Source of the DNA: Tumebacillus flagellatus | GTDB lineage: Bacteria > Bacillota > Bacilli > Tumebacillales > Tumebacillaceae | Length of the DNA stretch: 64,000 bases | Direction: 5' to 3' | NCBI RefSeq assembly: GCF_000714935.1 | Contig: NZ_JMIR01000012.1 | Span: 62,001-126,000 of the forward strand | Translations under genes and position numbers: made by a program | The notes under the pieces: generated by a model | Told to the model about the DNA's origin: nothing | The model's input: the letters and a program-made list of their open reading frames with translations, nothing else | Databases searched by the model: none | Shown here: in pieces, positions 45,916 to 54,890 of the stretch | Layout of the letters: every line of letters starts with the position of its first letter | Numbering within the stretch: position 1 is the stretch's first letter

Positions 45916-48447
45916 TTACGTCATCGGCACCAGCTTGTCCGGATCGGGCAGCACTTGCCCGCCCTTGCGCTTGAGTTTTTGCACGCCGGGGAGACGGATC
46001 GTCGCCCATTCCGGTTTGTACTTGGCGACGCGGGCGACGAGGACGGTCATGTCGTCGATGATCTTGCCGTGGTTGATGCGCACCGCGAGCTCCACCAGCA
46101 TGTCGGCGATCTCTTGCGGGTCGTTGCTCTCAAAGTCCTCGATCTTCTTCTTGAGCCACCCTTCCTTATCATCGGTGTGCTTCGGCGCGTCGAAGATGCC
46201 GTCCGACATCAAAATCAACAAGTCGCCTTCCTGCAACTCCTCCTCCACCGTCTGGATGTCGATCTCCTGCAAGATGCCGATCGGGATGTTCTCGCCGGAG
46301 ATCGTGTTGACTTTGCCGTGCCGCTTGATGAACGAGGGTGCCGAGCCGATCTTGAGGAACTCCGTTTTCGCCGTGAACATGTCGATCAACGCCAAGTCCA
46401 TCGTCGTGAAGATTTCGTCCTGCGAGCGCAAGAGCAGCACGGAGTTCACCGTCTTGATCGCCAACTGCTCGTCAAAGCCCGCCTTCAACAACTGTTGGAG
46501 CAGGCGAATCGCCGCACTCGATTCCTGCATCGCCCGCTCGCCGTTGCCCATGCCGTCGCTGACCGCCACGGCGAACTTTCCGTTGCCGACGTCCAGCGCC
46601 GTGAACGAATCGCCGCAGTGCATCCGCCCGTCCTTGGCGGCGGAGGCGATTCCCGTTTCGATGTGGTATAGCTTCGCGGAAGAGAGCGTCATGGTCACGC
46701 CGTTTTCATCCTCCCAATAGCGTTTGTTCGTCACGACGATGTTCTCGCCGAGCACTTCCGAGAGCAGCGGCGCGATCAGTTTTTCCCCTTCGTCCGCCGA
46801 AGTCGCTCCGGTCGAAGTCACTTCAATCTCCACTTTGCCCACTTCAAGCGATACGATGTCCACGGAGCGAATCGACAGCCCGAGATGCTCAAGCGCTGCG
46901 ACGATGTGCTCTTCGTGATCGGCGGAGACGTGGTTTTCCTTGCGAATCTCCTGCGCCAAGTCCGCCATGATCGAGGAGATGCCGACCAACTGCTCCGCCA
47001 CCATGTTGCGCGAGTCCGCCAGTTGGTTTTGCCACTGCATGTCGCGCTTGGAAATTTCCACGGCGCCGGTCAGCGCCGGGATCATCGCGTCCGTTTTGAC
47101 GCAGAACTTCGTGAGTTCCTTCGGAATGTCGCCCTTGGCAATCCCGCCCTCGATGTCGATCAGCGTCACCGTGTCGAAGAGGGCTCGGTACGTTTGGTAG
47201 AAGTTTTTCTCCCAGCATTGCTCTTGTTTGAAACAGCCTTTGCAGACTTGCGTGGCTGCGGATTGAAACGTTTTGTTCATCACTTCGTCTTGCACCGCCG
47301 CTTTTTGCTGGGCGCTGGAGATCTGTGCAAACGTGCGGGAGAGCTCTTGGAAGACGCTCGACACTTCGCGGATGCGCATCGCCATCAGCTCGCGGATGCG
47401 GCGGGCGTAGTCCTGTTGGGACAGCGAGTGCTGGTGCGTGCCCGGCACGTAGCGGGAGACTTGGTCGATGAAGTTCTTCGGGGTGAGCAGCAGCATCGCA
47501 AACGCCGCCGCCGATTCTTCGAGCGCCACCACAATCGAGCTCGAATCGTTCACATAGACTGTCAAGATCGCCGCGCCGAGTCCAAAGCCGATGCCGACGC
47601 CGATTTTCCTGACATCGCGCAGGAGCCCGGCAAGCAGGCCGGAGAACGCGAGCAACCCGATTTGCGTGGCGGCCATCAAGCTCGCCATCGTGAGGATGAT
47701 CCCCGTCACCACGCCGACGCCCGCCGCCACCCCCGCGCCGCCGATCAGCGCGAAGAGCATGATCAGGTAGCGGGAGAACACATTTTCAAACGAGAGTAGC
47801 CCGAGGTGCAGGCCGTGCAAGCCGGTCAGCATCGACGCGAGCAAGATGACGAGGCAGACGATCTCTTCGTTGCGCAACTCCTTCACGCCGCGCTGGAAGG
47901 TGAAGATCGGCAGGGACTGGATGAAAATCAACGTCAGCACCATCGAGAGGAATCCGTCGACGAGGCTCATCATCAGCCCGTACGAGTTCATGTCGCCGGT
48001 CGCCGTGTGTCCCGCCAACCGTACCGCGCTGTCGACGAGGAAGACGACAAACGGCACGGTGCCAAGCGTCAGGGCTTTTTTCTTGCTCAACAGGCCGTAG
48101 ACGAATCGGTAGCCGAGCAGCGCCAGCACCAAGATCGGCCAGATGGAGAACAGTCCGTTTGTCGTGAACGATCCGAGGATCAACGCCCCGAGTACCGGGC
48201 GGGCGGCCGAGCGTTTCAACCGCAGCACCACGGCGTAAAACGCGATCGCAAACGGCGAGAGTTCCCCCAAAATCATCGCCCGCCCGAGGAAGAACGCCAT
48301 GACCGTCAAGATCGTCGAGGTTCGTCCGAGGTACGCTTGCACCCCCGCCAGCTTCACGCCGAGGCGGTTTGGCAACTTCTCGATCCCTGCGGAAGTTGCC
48401 GTTGCTGCTTGTCCACTGTCACCACGTTGGAAAAATCTCTTCCACAT
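45916..48447 (-). CDS. spoIIE: Stage II sporulation protein E phosphatase
   Basis: The 843-residue protein has about ten N-terminal membrane segments (residues 45-330), a central coiled region, and a C-terminal PP2C phosphatase: GNGKFAVAVSDGMGNGERAM and GDLLILMSDGIFDAPKHTDD carry the metal Asp residues. SpoIIE dephosphorylates SpoIIAA at the asymmetric septum to activate sigma-F. The Cys-rich patch CKGCFKQEQCWEKNF near residue 390 is also present in the family. Start ATG 48447; the ribosome site is moderate. Confidence 0.95.
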   Translation of the reverse strand: MWKRFFQRGDSGQAATATSAGIEKLPNRLGVKLAGVQAYLGRTSTILTVMAFFLGRAMILGELSPFAIAFYAVVLRLKRSAARPVLGALILGSFTTNGLFSIWPILVLALLGYRFVYGLLSKKKALTLGTVPFVVFLVDSAVRLAGHTATGDMNSYGLMMSLVDGFLSMVLTLIFIQSLPIFTFQRGVKELRNEEIVCLVILLASMLTGLHGLHLGLLSFENVFSRYLIMLFALIGGAGVAAGVGVVTGIILTMASLMAATQIGLLAFSGLLAGLLRDVRKIGVGIGFGLGAAILTVYVNDSSSIVVALEESAAAFAMLLLTPKNFIDQVSRYVPGTHQHSLSQQDYARRIRELMAMRIREVSSVFQELSRTFAQISSAQQKAAVQDEVMNKTFQSAATQVCKGCFKQEQCWEKNFYQTYRALFDTVTLIDIEGGIAKGDIPKELTKFCVKTDAMIPALTGAVEISKRDMQWQNQLADSRNMVAEQLVGISSIMADLAQEIRKENHVSADHEEHIVAALEHLGLSIRSVDIVSLEVGKVEIEVTSTGATSADEGEKLIAPLLSEVLGENIVVTNKRYWEDENGVTMTLSSAKLYHIETGIASAAKDGRMHCGDSFTALDVGNGKFAVAVSDGMGNGERAMQESSAAIRLLQQLLKAGFDEQLAIKTVNSVLLLRSQDEIFTTMDLALIDMFTAKTEFLKIGSAPSFIKRHGKVNTISGENIPIGILQEIDIQTVEEELQEGDLLILMSDGIFDAPKHTDDKEGWLKKKIEDFESNDPQEIADMLVELAVRINHGKIIDDMTVLVARVAKYKPEWATIRLPGVQKLKRKGGQVLPDPDKLVPMT

Positions 48448-48762
48448 TCTGTTCCCACCATCCCGTTTCCGAAATTTGTACGTTCAGGATAGCATGTCTC
48501 CTCTGAATTGTTTGTCGGTTCGCGCACCCGCCCTCGGGAAATTTCCGACACGGAATTCTCTTCTTGTACACGAACATCCGCTCCCCTAGCCGCATCGAAC
48601 CCGCGCTCGTTCAAGAAGCCTTCAAAAAACGCCCCTGTCCCGTTTCGGCTCGAATTGTCGCGGAAGTGCGGCGATTTGTCGGAAAGAAATCTGGTGTTCG
48701 ACACCTATTTTCACGAGAGGTAGAATAGACATGTAGATTCCCCATGAGGAGGTACTGGTGAG
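48448..48762. promoter_or_regulatory. Divergent spoIIE-comEB control region with Spo0A-box-like sites
   Basis: This 315-base stretch has no convincing gene. On the minus strand TGTCGAA, an exact 0A core, lies at 48697-48703, with TGTCGGA at about 48544-48550. On the plus strand TTCGAC (48697-48702) and TAGAAT (48721-48726), spaced 18 bases, can be a sigma-A promoter for comEB, and the 0A box overlaps its -35. spoIIE in Bacillus is Spo0A-activated; assignment here is by motif only. Confidence 0.45.
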
Positions 48763-49197
48763 ATGCGCAAACCTTGGAACGAATACTTTATGGATCAGGC
48801 ACGCATGGTGGCCACCCGCGCGACGTGCGACCGGCTGCATGTCGGAGCGGTCATCGTGCGCGACAAACGGATCATCTCCACCGGATACAACGGCAGCGTC
48901 TCCGGCGACGTGCACTGCCAGGACAAAGGCTGCTACGTCGTGGACGGACACTGCATCCGCACGATTCACGCGGAATCGAACGCGATCTTGCAATGCGCCA
49001 AGTTCGGCGTCTCGACGGAAGGCGCGGCGATTTACGTGACGCACTTCCCCTGCCTGCTGTGCAGCAAGCAGATCATCCAAGCCGGCATCTCGCAGATTTA
49101 TTACGAAGCCGACTACCGCACCGATCCCTACGCCGTGCAGCTGTTGAAGCAGGCGGGCGTGGAGTTGACGCAAATCCTCGTGCAAATCGCCGAGTGA
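48763..49197 (+). CDS. comEB: ComE operon protein 2-like / dCMP deaminase family
   Basis: The 144-residue zinc deaminase has the C/H site TIHAESNAILQCAK (HAE) and HFPCLLCSKQII (PCxxC), plus GYNGSVSGDVHC. It deaminates dCMP to dUMP in most relatives; the Bacillus ComEB name comes from its operon. No comEA or comEC lies beside it, so competence is not implied here. GGAGG precedes the ATG by ten bases. Confidence 0.9.
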   Translation: MRKPWNEYFMDQARMVATRATCDRLHVGAVIVRDKRIISTGYNGSVSGDVHCQDKGCYVVDGHCIRTIHAESNAILQCAKFGVSTEGAAIYVTHFPCLLCSKQIIQAGISQIYYEADYRTDPYAVQLLKQAGVELTQILVQIAE

Positions 49198-49257
49198 CGC
49201 ACGCTTTCCCCCGCGTTTGCATAGCCTATAGGCAAACGACGACGAGGGGGAAGGATG

Positions 49258-49365
49258 ATGCCGAGCTGGCTGGTAACCCAACTCTCACGGGCGTATCGTG
49301 AGAGGGACAAACGATCGATCCTCATGCTGAACCGTGCGTTTTTTAAATACAGAAACAGCCGTTGA
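49258..49365 (+). CDS. cmpA: Cortex morphogenetic micropeptide CmpA-like
   Basis: A 35-residue frame (MPSWLVTQLSRAYRERDKRS, then ILMLNRAFFKYRNSR) matches the CmpA pattern of Bacillus (MPxWLxxQ, an acidic-basic stretch, LNxxxFxY). CmpA is a sporulation micropeptide linked to SpoIVA quality control by ClpXP. AGGGGGAAGG precedes two adjacent ATGs; the second (49258) gives the MPSWL start and better spacing. It lies 60 bases after comEB and before the DUF4870 gene. Confidence 0.72.
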   Translation: MPSWLVTQLSRAYRERDKRSILMLNRAFFKYRNSR

Positions 49366-49399
49366 CCGCATATAGATGGCAGGGAGAGGGGGACGTGCC

Positions 49400-49747
49400 A
49401 TGTACGAAACCAATCCCGAAGCGCGCACGTTTGCGATGCTGTGCCATCTGTCGGCGCTTGCCGGGTACATCATCCCGTTTGGCAACATCATCGGTCCGCT
49501 GGTGTTCTGGCTGCTGAAGCGGGATCAACACGCGTTTGTGAACGACCAAGGCAAGGAAGCGTTGAACTTTCAGATCTCGATGTTGCTGTACGTGATCGTG
49601 GCGGGGATTCTCTGCTTGGTGTTCATCGGGCTGATTCTCCTGCCGATCATCGGCATCGCCACGCTGGTGCTGCTGATCATCGCCGGCGTGAAAGCGTACG
49701 GCGGCGAAGCGTACCGCTACCCGTTCACGATCCGGTTTTTGAAGTAA
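49400..49747 (+). CDS. DUF4870 (Tic20-like) membrane protein
   Basis: The 115-residue protein starts MYETNPEARTFAMLCHLSAL and has three predicted membrane segments (IIPFGNIIGPLVFWLLKR; MLLYVIVAGILCLVFIG; IGIATLVLLIIAGVKAY). The ALNFQIS motif between them is the DUF4870 hallmark. ATG at 49400 is used with GGGGG upstream. The function of the family is unknown. Confidence 0.85.
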   Translation: MYETNPEARTFAMLCHLSALAGYIIPFGNIIGPLVFWLLKRDQHAFVNDQGKEALNFQISMLLYVIVAGILCLVFIGLILLPIIGIATLVLLIIAGVKAYGGEAYRYPFTIRFLK

Positions 49748-49793
49748 AAAAAGCCCTGCGACCTCGTCGGCAACGACGTATCGCAGGGTTTTT
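49747..49793. terminator. Terminator, convergent (DUF4870 / nat)
   Basis: AAGCCCTGCGA...TCGCAGGGTTTTT forms a strong stem after the DUF4870 stop and faces the nat stop on the other strand. Confidence 0.85.
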
Positions 49794-49824
49794 CATGTTT
49801 CAGTTCCGTCATCCGGTTTCTCGA

Positions 49825-50670
49825 TTAACCTCCGTACCGACGTCGGTTGTGCTCGGCAAGTTCGCGGGTTTTCACGCCTCTCTCCGGGGAATGGACGAAG
49901 GCGATCGCTTCTTCTGCGACGGCGCGCTCAATCCCGAACGTCTCCTGCAACATGCGCAAAAACGTCTCCACATCCGGCATCGGCGTCTCATGCCGCCCCT
50001 TGGTGTCCATCCGCAAGTGGCGGTTCGTGTCGATCCACACCTTCTCATACGCCGACTTGATCCCGTCCGCCGACGCTCTGCGCATGAACGAGTTGTCGTC
50101 GACGTCGCGGTGCGAAAGCGCCACGTCTTCGTCAAAGTCGGCGATCGTCAACGGTTGCCACTCGATGATCTTCTTCGAGAAGAGGTCTTCGTAGTAGAAG
50201 CGTTCAATCTCATAACGTCCCTCGTCCAGCTTGGTGATCTTCACCCGCTCTCCGTAGAGCGACGTGAAATCCGGTTCTTCGTCGAGCAGCAGCGGGCGGT
50301 ACGTCGGCGCGCCGTAGCCGACGTCGGTGTACCAGACTTTTCCGTCGAGGTGCACGCGTATCGCCATGTGCCCCGGCGCGACCCGGCAGTAGTCCAGCTC
50401 ATAGCCGAGCGCTTCGAGCAGCCGCCCGAAGTTGAAGTTCAAGATGAAGCAGTTCCCGCCCCACCCCTTGCTCACCAAGTTCTCCACAAAAACCTCCGCC
50501 GGCGGCACCAGCCAGCCGTTCTCTTCGCGGTGGTTGTAATAGTGGATCTTGCTCAGCAATTCGTACGGGATCTTCAAGAGATGCGCTTGGGTCAGCTTGG
50601 CGAGCGTCTCCCAATCGGGCCGCTCCGCCACAACGCCCAAGTGCTCCAGATATTGTTGCACCCAATTCAT
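49825..50670 (-). CDS. nat: Arylamine N-acetyltransferase
   Basis: The 281-residue enzyme transfers acetyl from acetyl-CoA to arylamines or hydrazines. The Cys-His-Asp triad is visible: Cys in GWGGNCFILNFNFG, His in CRVAPGHMAIRV, Asp in VWYTDVGYGAPT. The ATG at 50670 (GGAGG eight bases upstream) gives the normal length; another ATG at 50694 uses a ribosome site inside the upstream terminator stem. Last gene before the terminator that closes the beta-oxidation operon from the other side. Confidence 0.88.
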   Translation of the reverse strand: MNWVQQYLEHLGVVAERPDWETLAKLTQAHLLKIPYELLSKIHYYNHREENGWLVPPAEVFVENLVSKGWGGNCFILNFNFGRLLEALGYELDYCRVAPGHMAIRVHLDGKVWYTDVGYGAPTYRPLLLDEEPDFTSLYGERVKITKLDEGRYEIERFYYEDLFSKKIIEWQPLTIADFDEDVALSHRDVDDNSFMRRASADGIKSAYEKVWIDTNRHLRMDTKGRHETPMPDVETFLRMLQETFGIERAVAEEAIAFVHSPERGVKTRELAEHNRRRYGG

Positions 50671-50694
50671 GCGCAAAACCTCCGTTCTTTGCAT

Positions 50695-50730
50695 CAAAAA
50701 ACCCTCCGTCACGCGCGGCGACAGAGGGTC
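50695..50730 (-). terminator. Terminator after meaB
   Basis: ACCCTCTGTC and GACGGAGGGT form a ten-base stem (one wobble) with a GC-rich loop and TTTTTT on the minus strand. It ends the acyl-CoA operon and lies at the 5' edge of nat. Confidence 0.85.
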
Positions 50731-50785
50731 TTTGCACGCGAACACCTGTTGGGGAAATTCGCGATGCGACGGGTTGGTTCCTTTT

Positions 50786-51730
50786 TTACCGCTTTAAAAT
50801 GTTTTGCATCATTTCGTCGGCGAGTTGATACGGATCGAGCGCGCCCGCTTCGACTTGGGCGAGTTTCTGCGCCCACTCGGTGTCGGCGGAGATCTGCTCT
50901 TTCAAACGGCGCGCAATCGTGCCTTCGACAATGCCGACGATCTCCTCTTGACGGCGCTGTTGGCGGCGCTCCGTCCAGAGGCCGGAGTCGTGGAGATATT
51001 GACGATGCTTCTGCACCGCCGCCCACAGTTCCGGGCAGCCTTGGTTGTCGCGGGAGATCGTCCGCACGACGGGCGGCCGCCACGGGATGTGGCCGAGCAT
51101 GTCCAGCATGTATTGCAGTTCGCGCTCCGTCTTGTCGGTGCCCGGCAAGTCGGCTTTGTTGATCGCAAACAGGTCGGCGATCTCCATAATCCCCGCCTTC
51201 ATCGTCTGGATGTGGTCACCCGCCGACGGATTCAAGACGACGACCGTGGAGTCGGCGACGTTCATGATGTCGAGTTCCGATTGCCCGACGCCGACCGTCT
51301 CGATCAAGATCACGTCGCACCCGTACGCGTCGAGCACGCGGATCGCTTCTTGGGTCGCGCGCGACAAGCCGCCCAGCGACCCGCGGGTGCCCATCGAACG
51401 GATGAACACCTTGGGGTCGAGGGCGTGCGTGCCCATGCGCACGCGGTCGCCGAGGATCGCCCCGCCGGTGAACGGCGAGGTCGGGTCGACGGCGACGACA
51501 CCGATCGAGTAGTCAAACTCCCGGCGCAAGTAGCCGATCAGCCGATCGGTCAGCGAACTTTTGCCCGCGCCCGGCGGCCCGGTGAGACCGACCAGAAATG
51601 CTTGGCCCGTGTGCGGGTGCAGATCGCGCAGGATTGCGTTTTTTTCCGAAGCGTCATTCTCGATGTGGGTGATGGCGCGGGCGACGGCCCGTTTGTCCCC
51701 GGCGAGAATGCGGGCGACCAGCTCATGCAT
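50786..51730 (-). CDS. meaB: MeaB/ArgK-type GTPase chaperone for a B12-dependent mutase
   Basis: The 314-residue G3E GTPase has P-loop GPPGAGKSSL, VVAVDPTSPFTGGAILGDRV, and NKADLPGTD. MeaB proteins load and protect adenosylcobalamin-dependent mutases, usually methylmalonyl-CoA mutase. No mutase gene is adjacent, although an aminomutase fragment lies at the right edge of the window. It begins four bases after the acyl-CoA dehydrogenase stop, the end of the operon. Confidence 0.92.
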   Translation of the reverse strand: MHELVARILAGDKRAVARAITHIENDASEKNAILRDLHPHTGQAFLVGLTGPPGAGKSSLTDRLIGYLRREFDYSIGVVAVDPTSPFTGGAILGDRVRMGTHALDPKVFIRSMGTRGSLGGLSRATQEAIRVLDAYGCDVILIETVGVGQSELDIMNVADSTVVVLNPSAGDHIQTMKAGIMEIADLFAINKADLPGTDKTERELQYMLDMLGHIPWRPPVVRTISRDNQGCPELWAAVQKHRQYLHDSGLWTERRQQRRQEEIVGIVEGTIARRLKEQISADTEWAQKLAQVEAGALDPYQLADEMMQNILKR

Positions 51731-51734
51731 AGGA

Positions 51735-52880
51735 TCAGTCCTTCAGAAGGAAGCGCGAGATGACCATGCGTTGAACCTCGCTGGTACCTTCGTAGATTTG
51801 GGTGATTTTCGCATCGCGGTAGAGGCGTTCCACCGGGTATTCGCGGGTGAAGCCGTAGCCGCCGTAGATTTGCACCGCTTCCGAAGCGGCTTTGACCGCG
51901 ACTTCCGACGCGAAGACTTTCGCCATCGCGGATTGCTTGGAGTACGGCAAGCCGTTGCTTTCCAGCCACGCCGCTTGGTAGGTCAAGAGGCGCGCCGCTT
52001 CGATCTCGGTCGCCATGTCGGCCAGTTTGAATTGAATCGCTTGGTTGTTCGCGATCGGTTTGCCGAATTGCTCGCGCTGCTTCGCGTACTCGGTCGCGAG
52101 GTCGAGCGCGCCTTGGGCGATGCCGAGCGCTTGCGCCGCGATGCCGTTGCGGCCGCCGTCGAGGGTCATCATCGCGACTTTGAAGCCGTCGCCGACTTTG
52201 CCGAGCACGTTTTCTTTCGGGACTTTCACGTCTTCGAAGATGATCTCGGTGGTCGTGGACGCGCGGATGCCGAGTTTCTTCTCATGCTTGCCGACGGAGA
52301 AGCCCGGGTAGGACGCTTCGACGATGAACGCGGTGATGCCGCCGCGGGTGCGTTTTTCCGCATCGGTGACGGCGAAGACCACGTAGATGTCCGCCACGCC
52401 GCCGTTGGTGATGAAGATCTTGGAGCCGTTGAGCAGCCAGTGGTCGTCTTTCTCCACCGCCGTGGTGCGCATCGCGCCCGCGTCGGTGCCGGAGCCCGGT
52501 TCGGTCAAGCCGTACGCGCCGATCGACGTGCCTTCCGCGAGACGGCGCAGGTATTTTTGCTTCTGCTCTTCGGTGCCGAACGCGTTGATCGGCCAGCCTG
52601 CCAGCGACGTTTGCACGGAGAGCGTAACGCCGGTCGATGCGCAGACGCGGGAGAGTTCTTCGACCGCGATCACGTACGACACGTAGTCCATGCCCGCACC
52701 GCCGTACTCTTCTCCCCACGGAATGCCCGTCAGGCCGATCTTCGCCATCTTATTGAAAATCTCGTGGGAGAATTCTTCTTTCTCATCGCGTTCTGCTGCG
52801 GTCGGCGCGACTTCGTTGAGCGCAAAGTCGCGGACCAGGTTGCGGATGTCCTGTTGGTCTTGGGTCAGTTGGAAATTCAT
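51735..52880 (-). CDS. Acyl-CoA dehydrogenase
   Basis: The 381-residue FAD enzyme has the full family pattern: [32 protein letters not shown], and the C-terminal [20 protein letters not shown] with [20 protein letters not shown], where the Glu of YEGT is the expected catalytic base. It is 60-odd per cent similar by eye to the next dehydrogenase, so the pair probably arose by duplication and may differ in chain length. Confidence 0.94.
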   Translation of the reverse strand: MNFQLTQDQQDIRNLVRDFALNEVAPTAAERDEKEEFSHEIFNKMAKIGLTGIPWGEEYGGAGMDYVSYVIAVEELSRVCASTGVTLSVQTSLAGWPINAFGTEEQKQKYLRRLAEGTSIGAYGLTEPGSGTDAGAMRTTAVEKDDHWLLNGSKIFITNGGVADIYVVFAVTDAEKRTRGGITAFIVEASYPGFSVGKHEKKLGIRASTTTEIIFEDVKVPKENVLGKVGDGFKVAMMTLDGGRNGIAAQALGIAQGALDLATEYAKQREQFGKPIANNQAIQFKLADMATEIEAARLLTYQAAWLESNGLPYSKQSAMAKVFASEVAVKAASEAVQIYGGYGFTREYPVERLYRDAKITQIYEGTSEVQRMVISRFLLKD

Positions 52881-52940
52881 CTGGTTGTCGCTTCCCTTCT
52901 GGTATCTTCTCGTGTCGTGTGTAAGCCGGGATCGTTGCGC

Positions 52941-54080
52941 TTACTTGAGGAGGTGCTTCGAGACGACGACGCGCTGGATTTGGTTCGTGCCTTCGTAAAT
53001 CTGCGTGACTTTCGCGTCGCGCATCAGGCGCTCCACCGGAAACTCCTTGGAGTAGCCGTAGCCGCCGAAGATTTGCACCGCGTCGGTGGTGATGCTCATC
53101 GCCGCGTCGGACGCGTAGTACTTCGCCATCGAAGCCTGCTTGCCGCACGGCAATCCCTGCTGACGGAGAGTCGCCGCTTGGTAGGTCAAGAGGCGCGCCG
53201 CCTCGATCTTGGTCGCCATGTCGGCGATCATAAACTGAATCGCTTGGAAGTCGACGATCGACTTGTTGAACTGGCGGCGCTGTTTCGCGTATTCCACCGC
53301 GTAGTCAAAAGCGGCGCGGGCAATCCCCAGCGCTTGCGCCGCGATGCCGATGCGCCCGCCGTCGAGGTTGGACATGGCGATTGTAAAGCCTTCGCCCTCT
53401 TCGCCAAGTCGCTGCGACGCCGGCACGACCGCGTTGTCAAAAATCAACTCGACCGTACCCGAGCCGTTCATGCCCATTTTGTGTTCTTTTTTGCCAATTG
53501 TAAAGCCCGGGGTTCCGCGTTCGACGATGAACGCCGTGACGCCCTTGGCCCCTTTTTCCGGATCGGTGACGGCAAACACGTTGAAGATGTCCGCCACTTC
53601 GCCGTTGGTGATAAAAATCTTGGAGCCGTTGAGAATGTAGTTGTCACCGTCGCGAACCGCGCGCGTGCGCAGGCCCGACGCGTCGGAACCCGCTCCCGGT
53701 TCGGTCAAGCCGAACGCGCCGATCAGCTCGGCGGACGCGAGCTTCGGCACGTACTTCTGCTTCTGCTCCTCCGTGCCGAAATTCAAAATCGGGTAGGTGC
53801 CGACCGACGTGTGCACGGCGAGGATGACGCCGACAGACGCGCTGCCGTAGGAAATCTCTTCGATGGCGGAGATATAGGAGACGAAGTCGGCGCCGACCCC
53901 GTCGTACTCTTCGGGAACCGGGATGCCCATCAGGCCGAGTTCTCCCATTTTCGTGATCAGATCGCGCGGGAAGTTGTCGGTGGCGTCAATCTCTGCAGCG
54001 CGCGGGATGATTTCGTTTTGGACGAAATCGCGCACCATCTGTTGCATGTCGCGCTGGTCTTTGGTGAATTGAAAATCCAT
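52941..54080 (-). CDS. Acyl-CoA dehydrogenase
   Basis: The 379-residue enzyme has ALTEPG-type [40 protein letters not shown] and the C-terminal IYEGTNQIQRVVVSKHLL with the catalytic Glu. It is transcribed upstream of the second dehydrogenase. Two adjacent ATGs exist; the second (54080) has AGGAGG at seven bases. Short-chain/butyryl-CoA-type features fit the neighbouring crotonase and hydroxybutyryl-CoA dehydrogenase. Confidence 0.94.
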   Translation of the reverse strand: MDFQFTKDQRDMQQMVRDFVQNEIIPRAAEIDATDNFPRDLITKMGELGLMGIPVPEEYDGVGADFVSYISAIEEISYGSASVGVILAVHTSVGTYPILNFGTEEQKQKYVPKLASAELIGAFGLTEPGAGSDASGLRTRAVRDGDNYILNGSKIFITNGEVADIFNVFAVTDPEKGAKGVTAFIVERGTPGFTIGKKEHKMGMNGSGTVELIFDNAVVPASQRLGEEGEGFTIAMSNLDGGRIGIAAQALGIARAAFDYAVEYAKQRRQFNKSIVDFQAIQFMIADMATKIEAARLLTYQAATLRQQGLPCGKQASMAKYYASDAAMSITTDAVQIFGGYGYSKEFPVERLMRDAKVTQIYEGTNQIQRVVVSKHLLK

Positions 54081-54092
54081 CATAGGACCTCC

Positions 54093-54875
54093 TTACTTGC
54101 CCTGGAAGTTCGCAGGGCGCTTTTCAAGGAACGCTTGCATGCCTTCTTTTTGATCTTCGGTGGAGAAGGAGAGAGCGAACAGTTCGGTCTCGTATTGCAG
54201 GCCGCGCTCCACGTCCATGTTCATCCCTTCGTTGACGCCTTGCTTCGTCATGCGGACGGAGAGTTGGCCTTTGCTTGCCATCTTGGCGGCGATCTCAATC
54301 GCTTTGTCCATCAGTTGCGCCGGTTCGACGACGTGGTTGACGAGGCCGATTTCGTACGCGCGGTCGGCGCCGATGGTGTCGCCGGTCAAGAGCAGTTCCT
54401 TGGCGATGCCCGCTCCGACGAGGCGCGGCAGGCGTTGGGTCGCCCCGAAGCCCGGCGTCACGCCGAGGTTGACTTCCGGCTGGCCGAATTTCGCGTTGGT
54501 CGACGCGATGCGCAGGTCGCACGCCAGCGCGACTTCACAGCCGCCGCCCAGCGCAAAGCCGTTCACAGCCGCGATCGTCGGCTGCGGCAGGGTTTCCAAC
54601 TTCGTGATCGAGTCCATGCCGTCTGCTGAGAACTTGCGGCCTTGGATCGCGGTCATCGGTTGCATTTCGGAAATGTCCGCGCCGGCTGCGAACGCTTTTT
54701 CCCCGGAACCGGTCAAGATGACGGCACGGATGTCGTCGTTGGTTTTGATTTCGTCGAGCAGATGGCCCAGTTCGCGCAGAAGCGCGGAGTTCAGGGCGTT
54801 CAGCGATTTCGGACGGTTGAGGGTGATGAAGCCGATGTGGTCGCGGACTTCAAACAGCAGGTTTTCGTAGGTCAT
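54093..54875 (-). CDS. Enoyl-CoA hydratase / crotonase
   Basis: The 260-residue enzyme hydrates crotonyl-CoA or other enoyl-CoAs. The oxyanion-hole and active-site regions are AFAAGADISEM, NGFALGGGCEVALACDLRIA and FGQPEVNLGVTPGFGATQRL, holding the two catalytic Glu. It belongs to the same operon as thiolase and hydroxybutyryl-CoA dehydrogenase. The C-terminus KEGMQAFLEKRPANFQGK is standard. Confidence 0.94.
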   Translation of the reverse strand: MTYENLLFEVRDHIGFITLNRPKSLNALNSALLRELGHLLDEIKTNDDIRAVILTGSGEKAFAAGADISEMQPMTAIQGRKFSADGMDSITKLETLPQPTIAAVNGFALGGGCEVALACDLRIASTNAKFGQPEVNLGVTPGFGATQRLPRLVGAGIAKELLLTGDTIGADRAYEIGLVNHVVEPAQLMDKAIEIAAKMASKGQLSVRMTKQGVNEGMNMDVERGLQYETELFALSFSTEDQKEGMQAFLEKRPANFQGK

Positions 54876-54890
54876 CTCGTTGCGCCTCCC

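Noticed and set aside
51561-54629. A 1022-codon open frame on the plus strand opposite the acyl-CoA dehydrogenases
   Set aside because: Antisense shadow of real genes with intact catalytic motifs; Arg/Asp/His/Val-rich composition, as expected for a GC-rich complementary frame.
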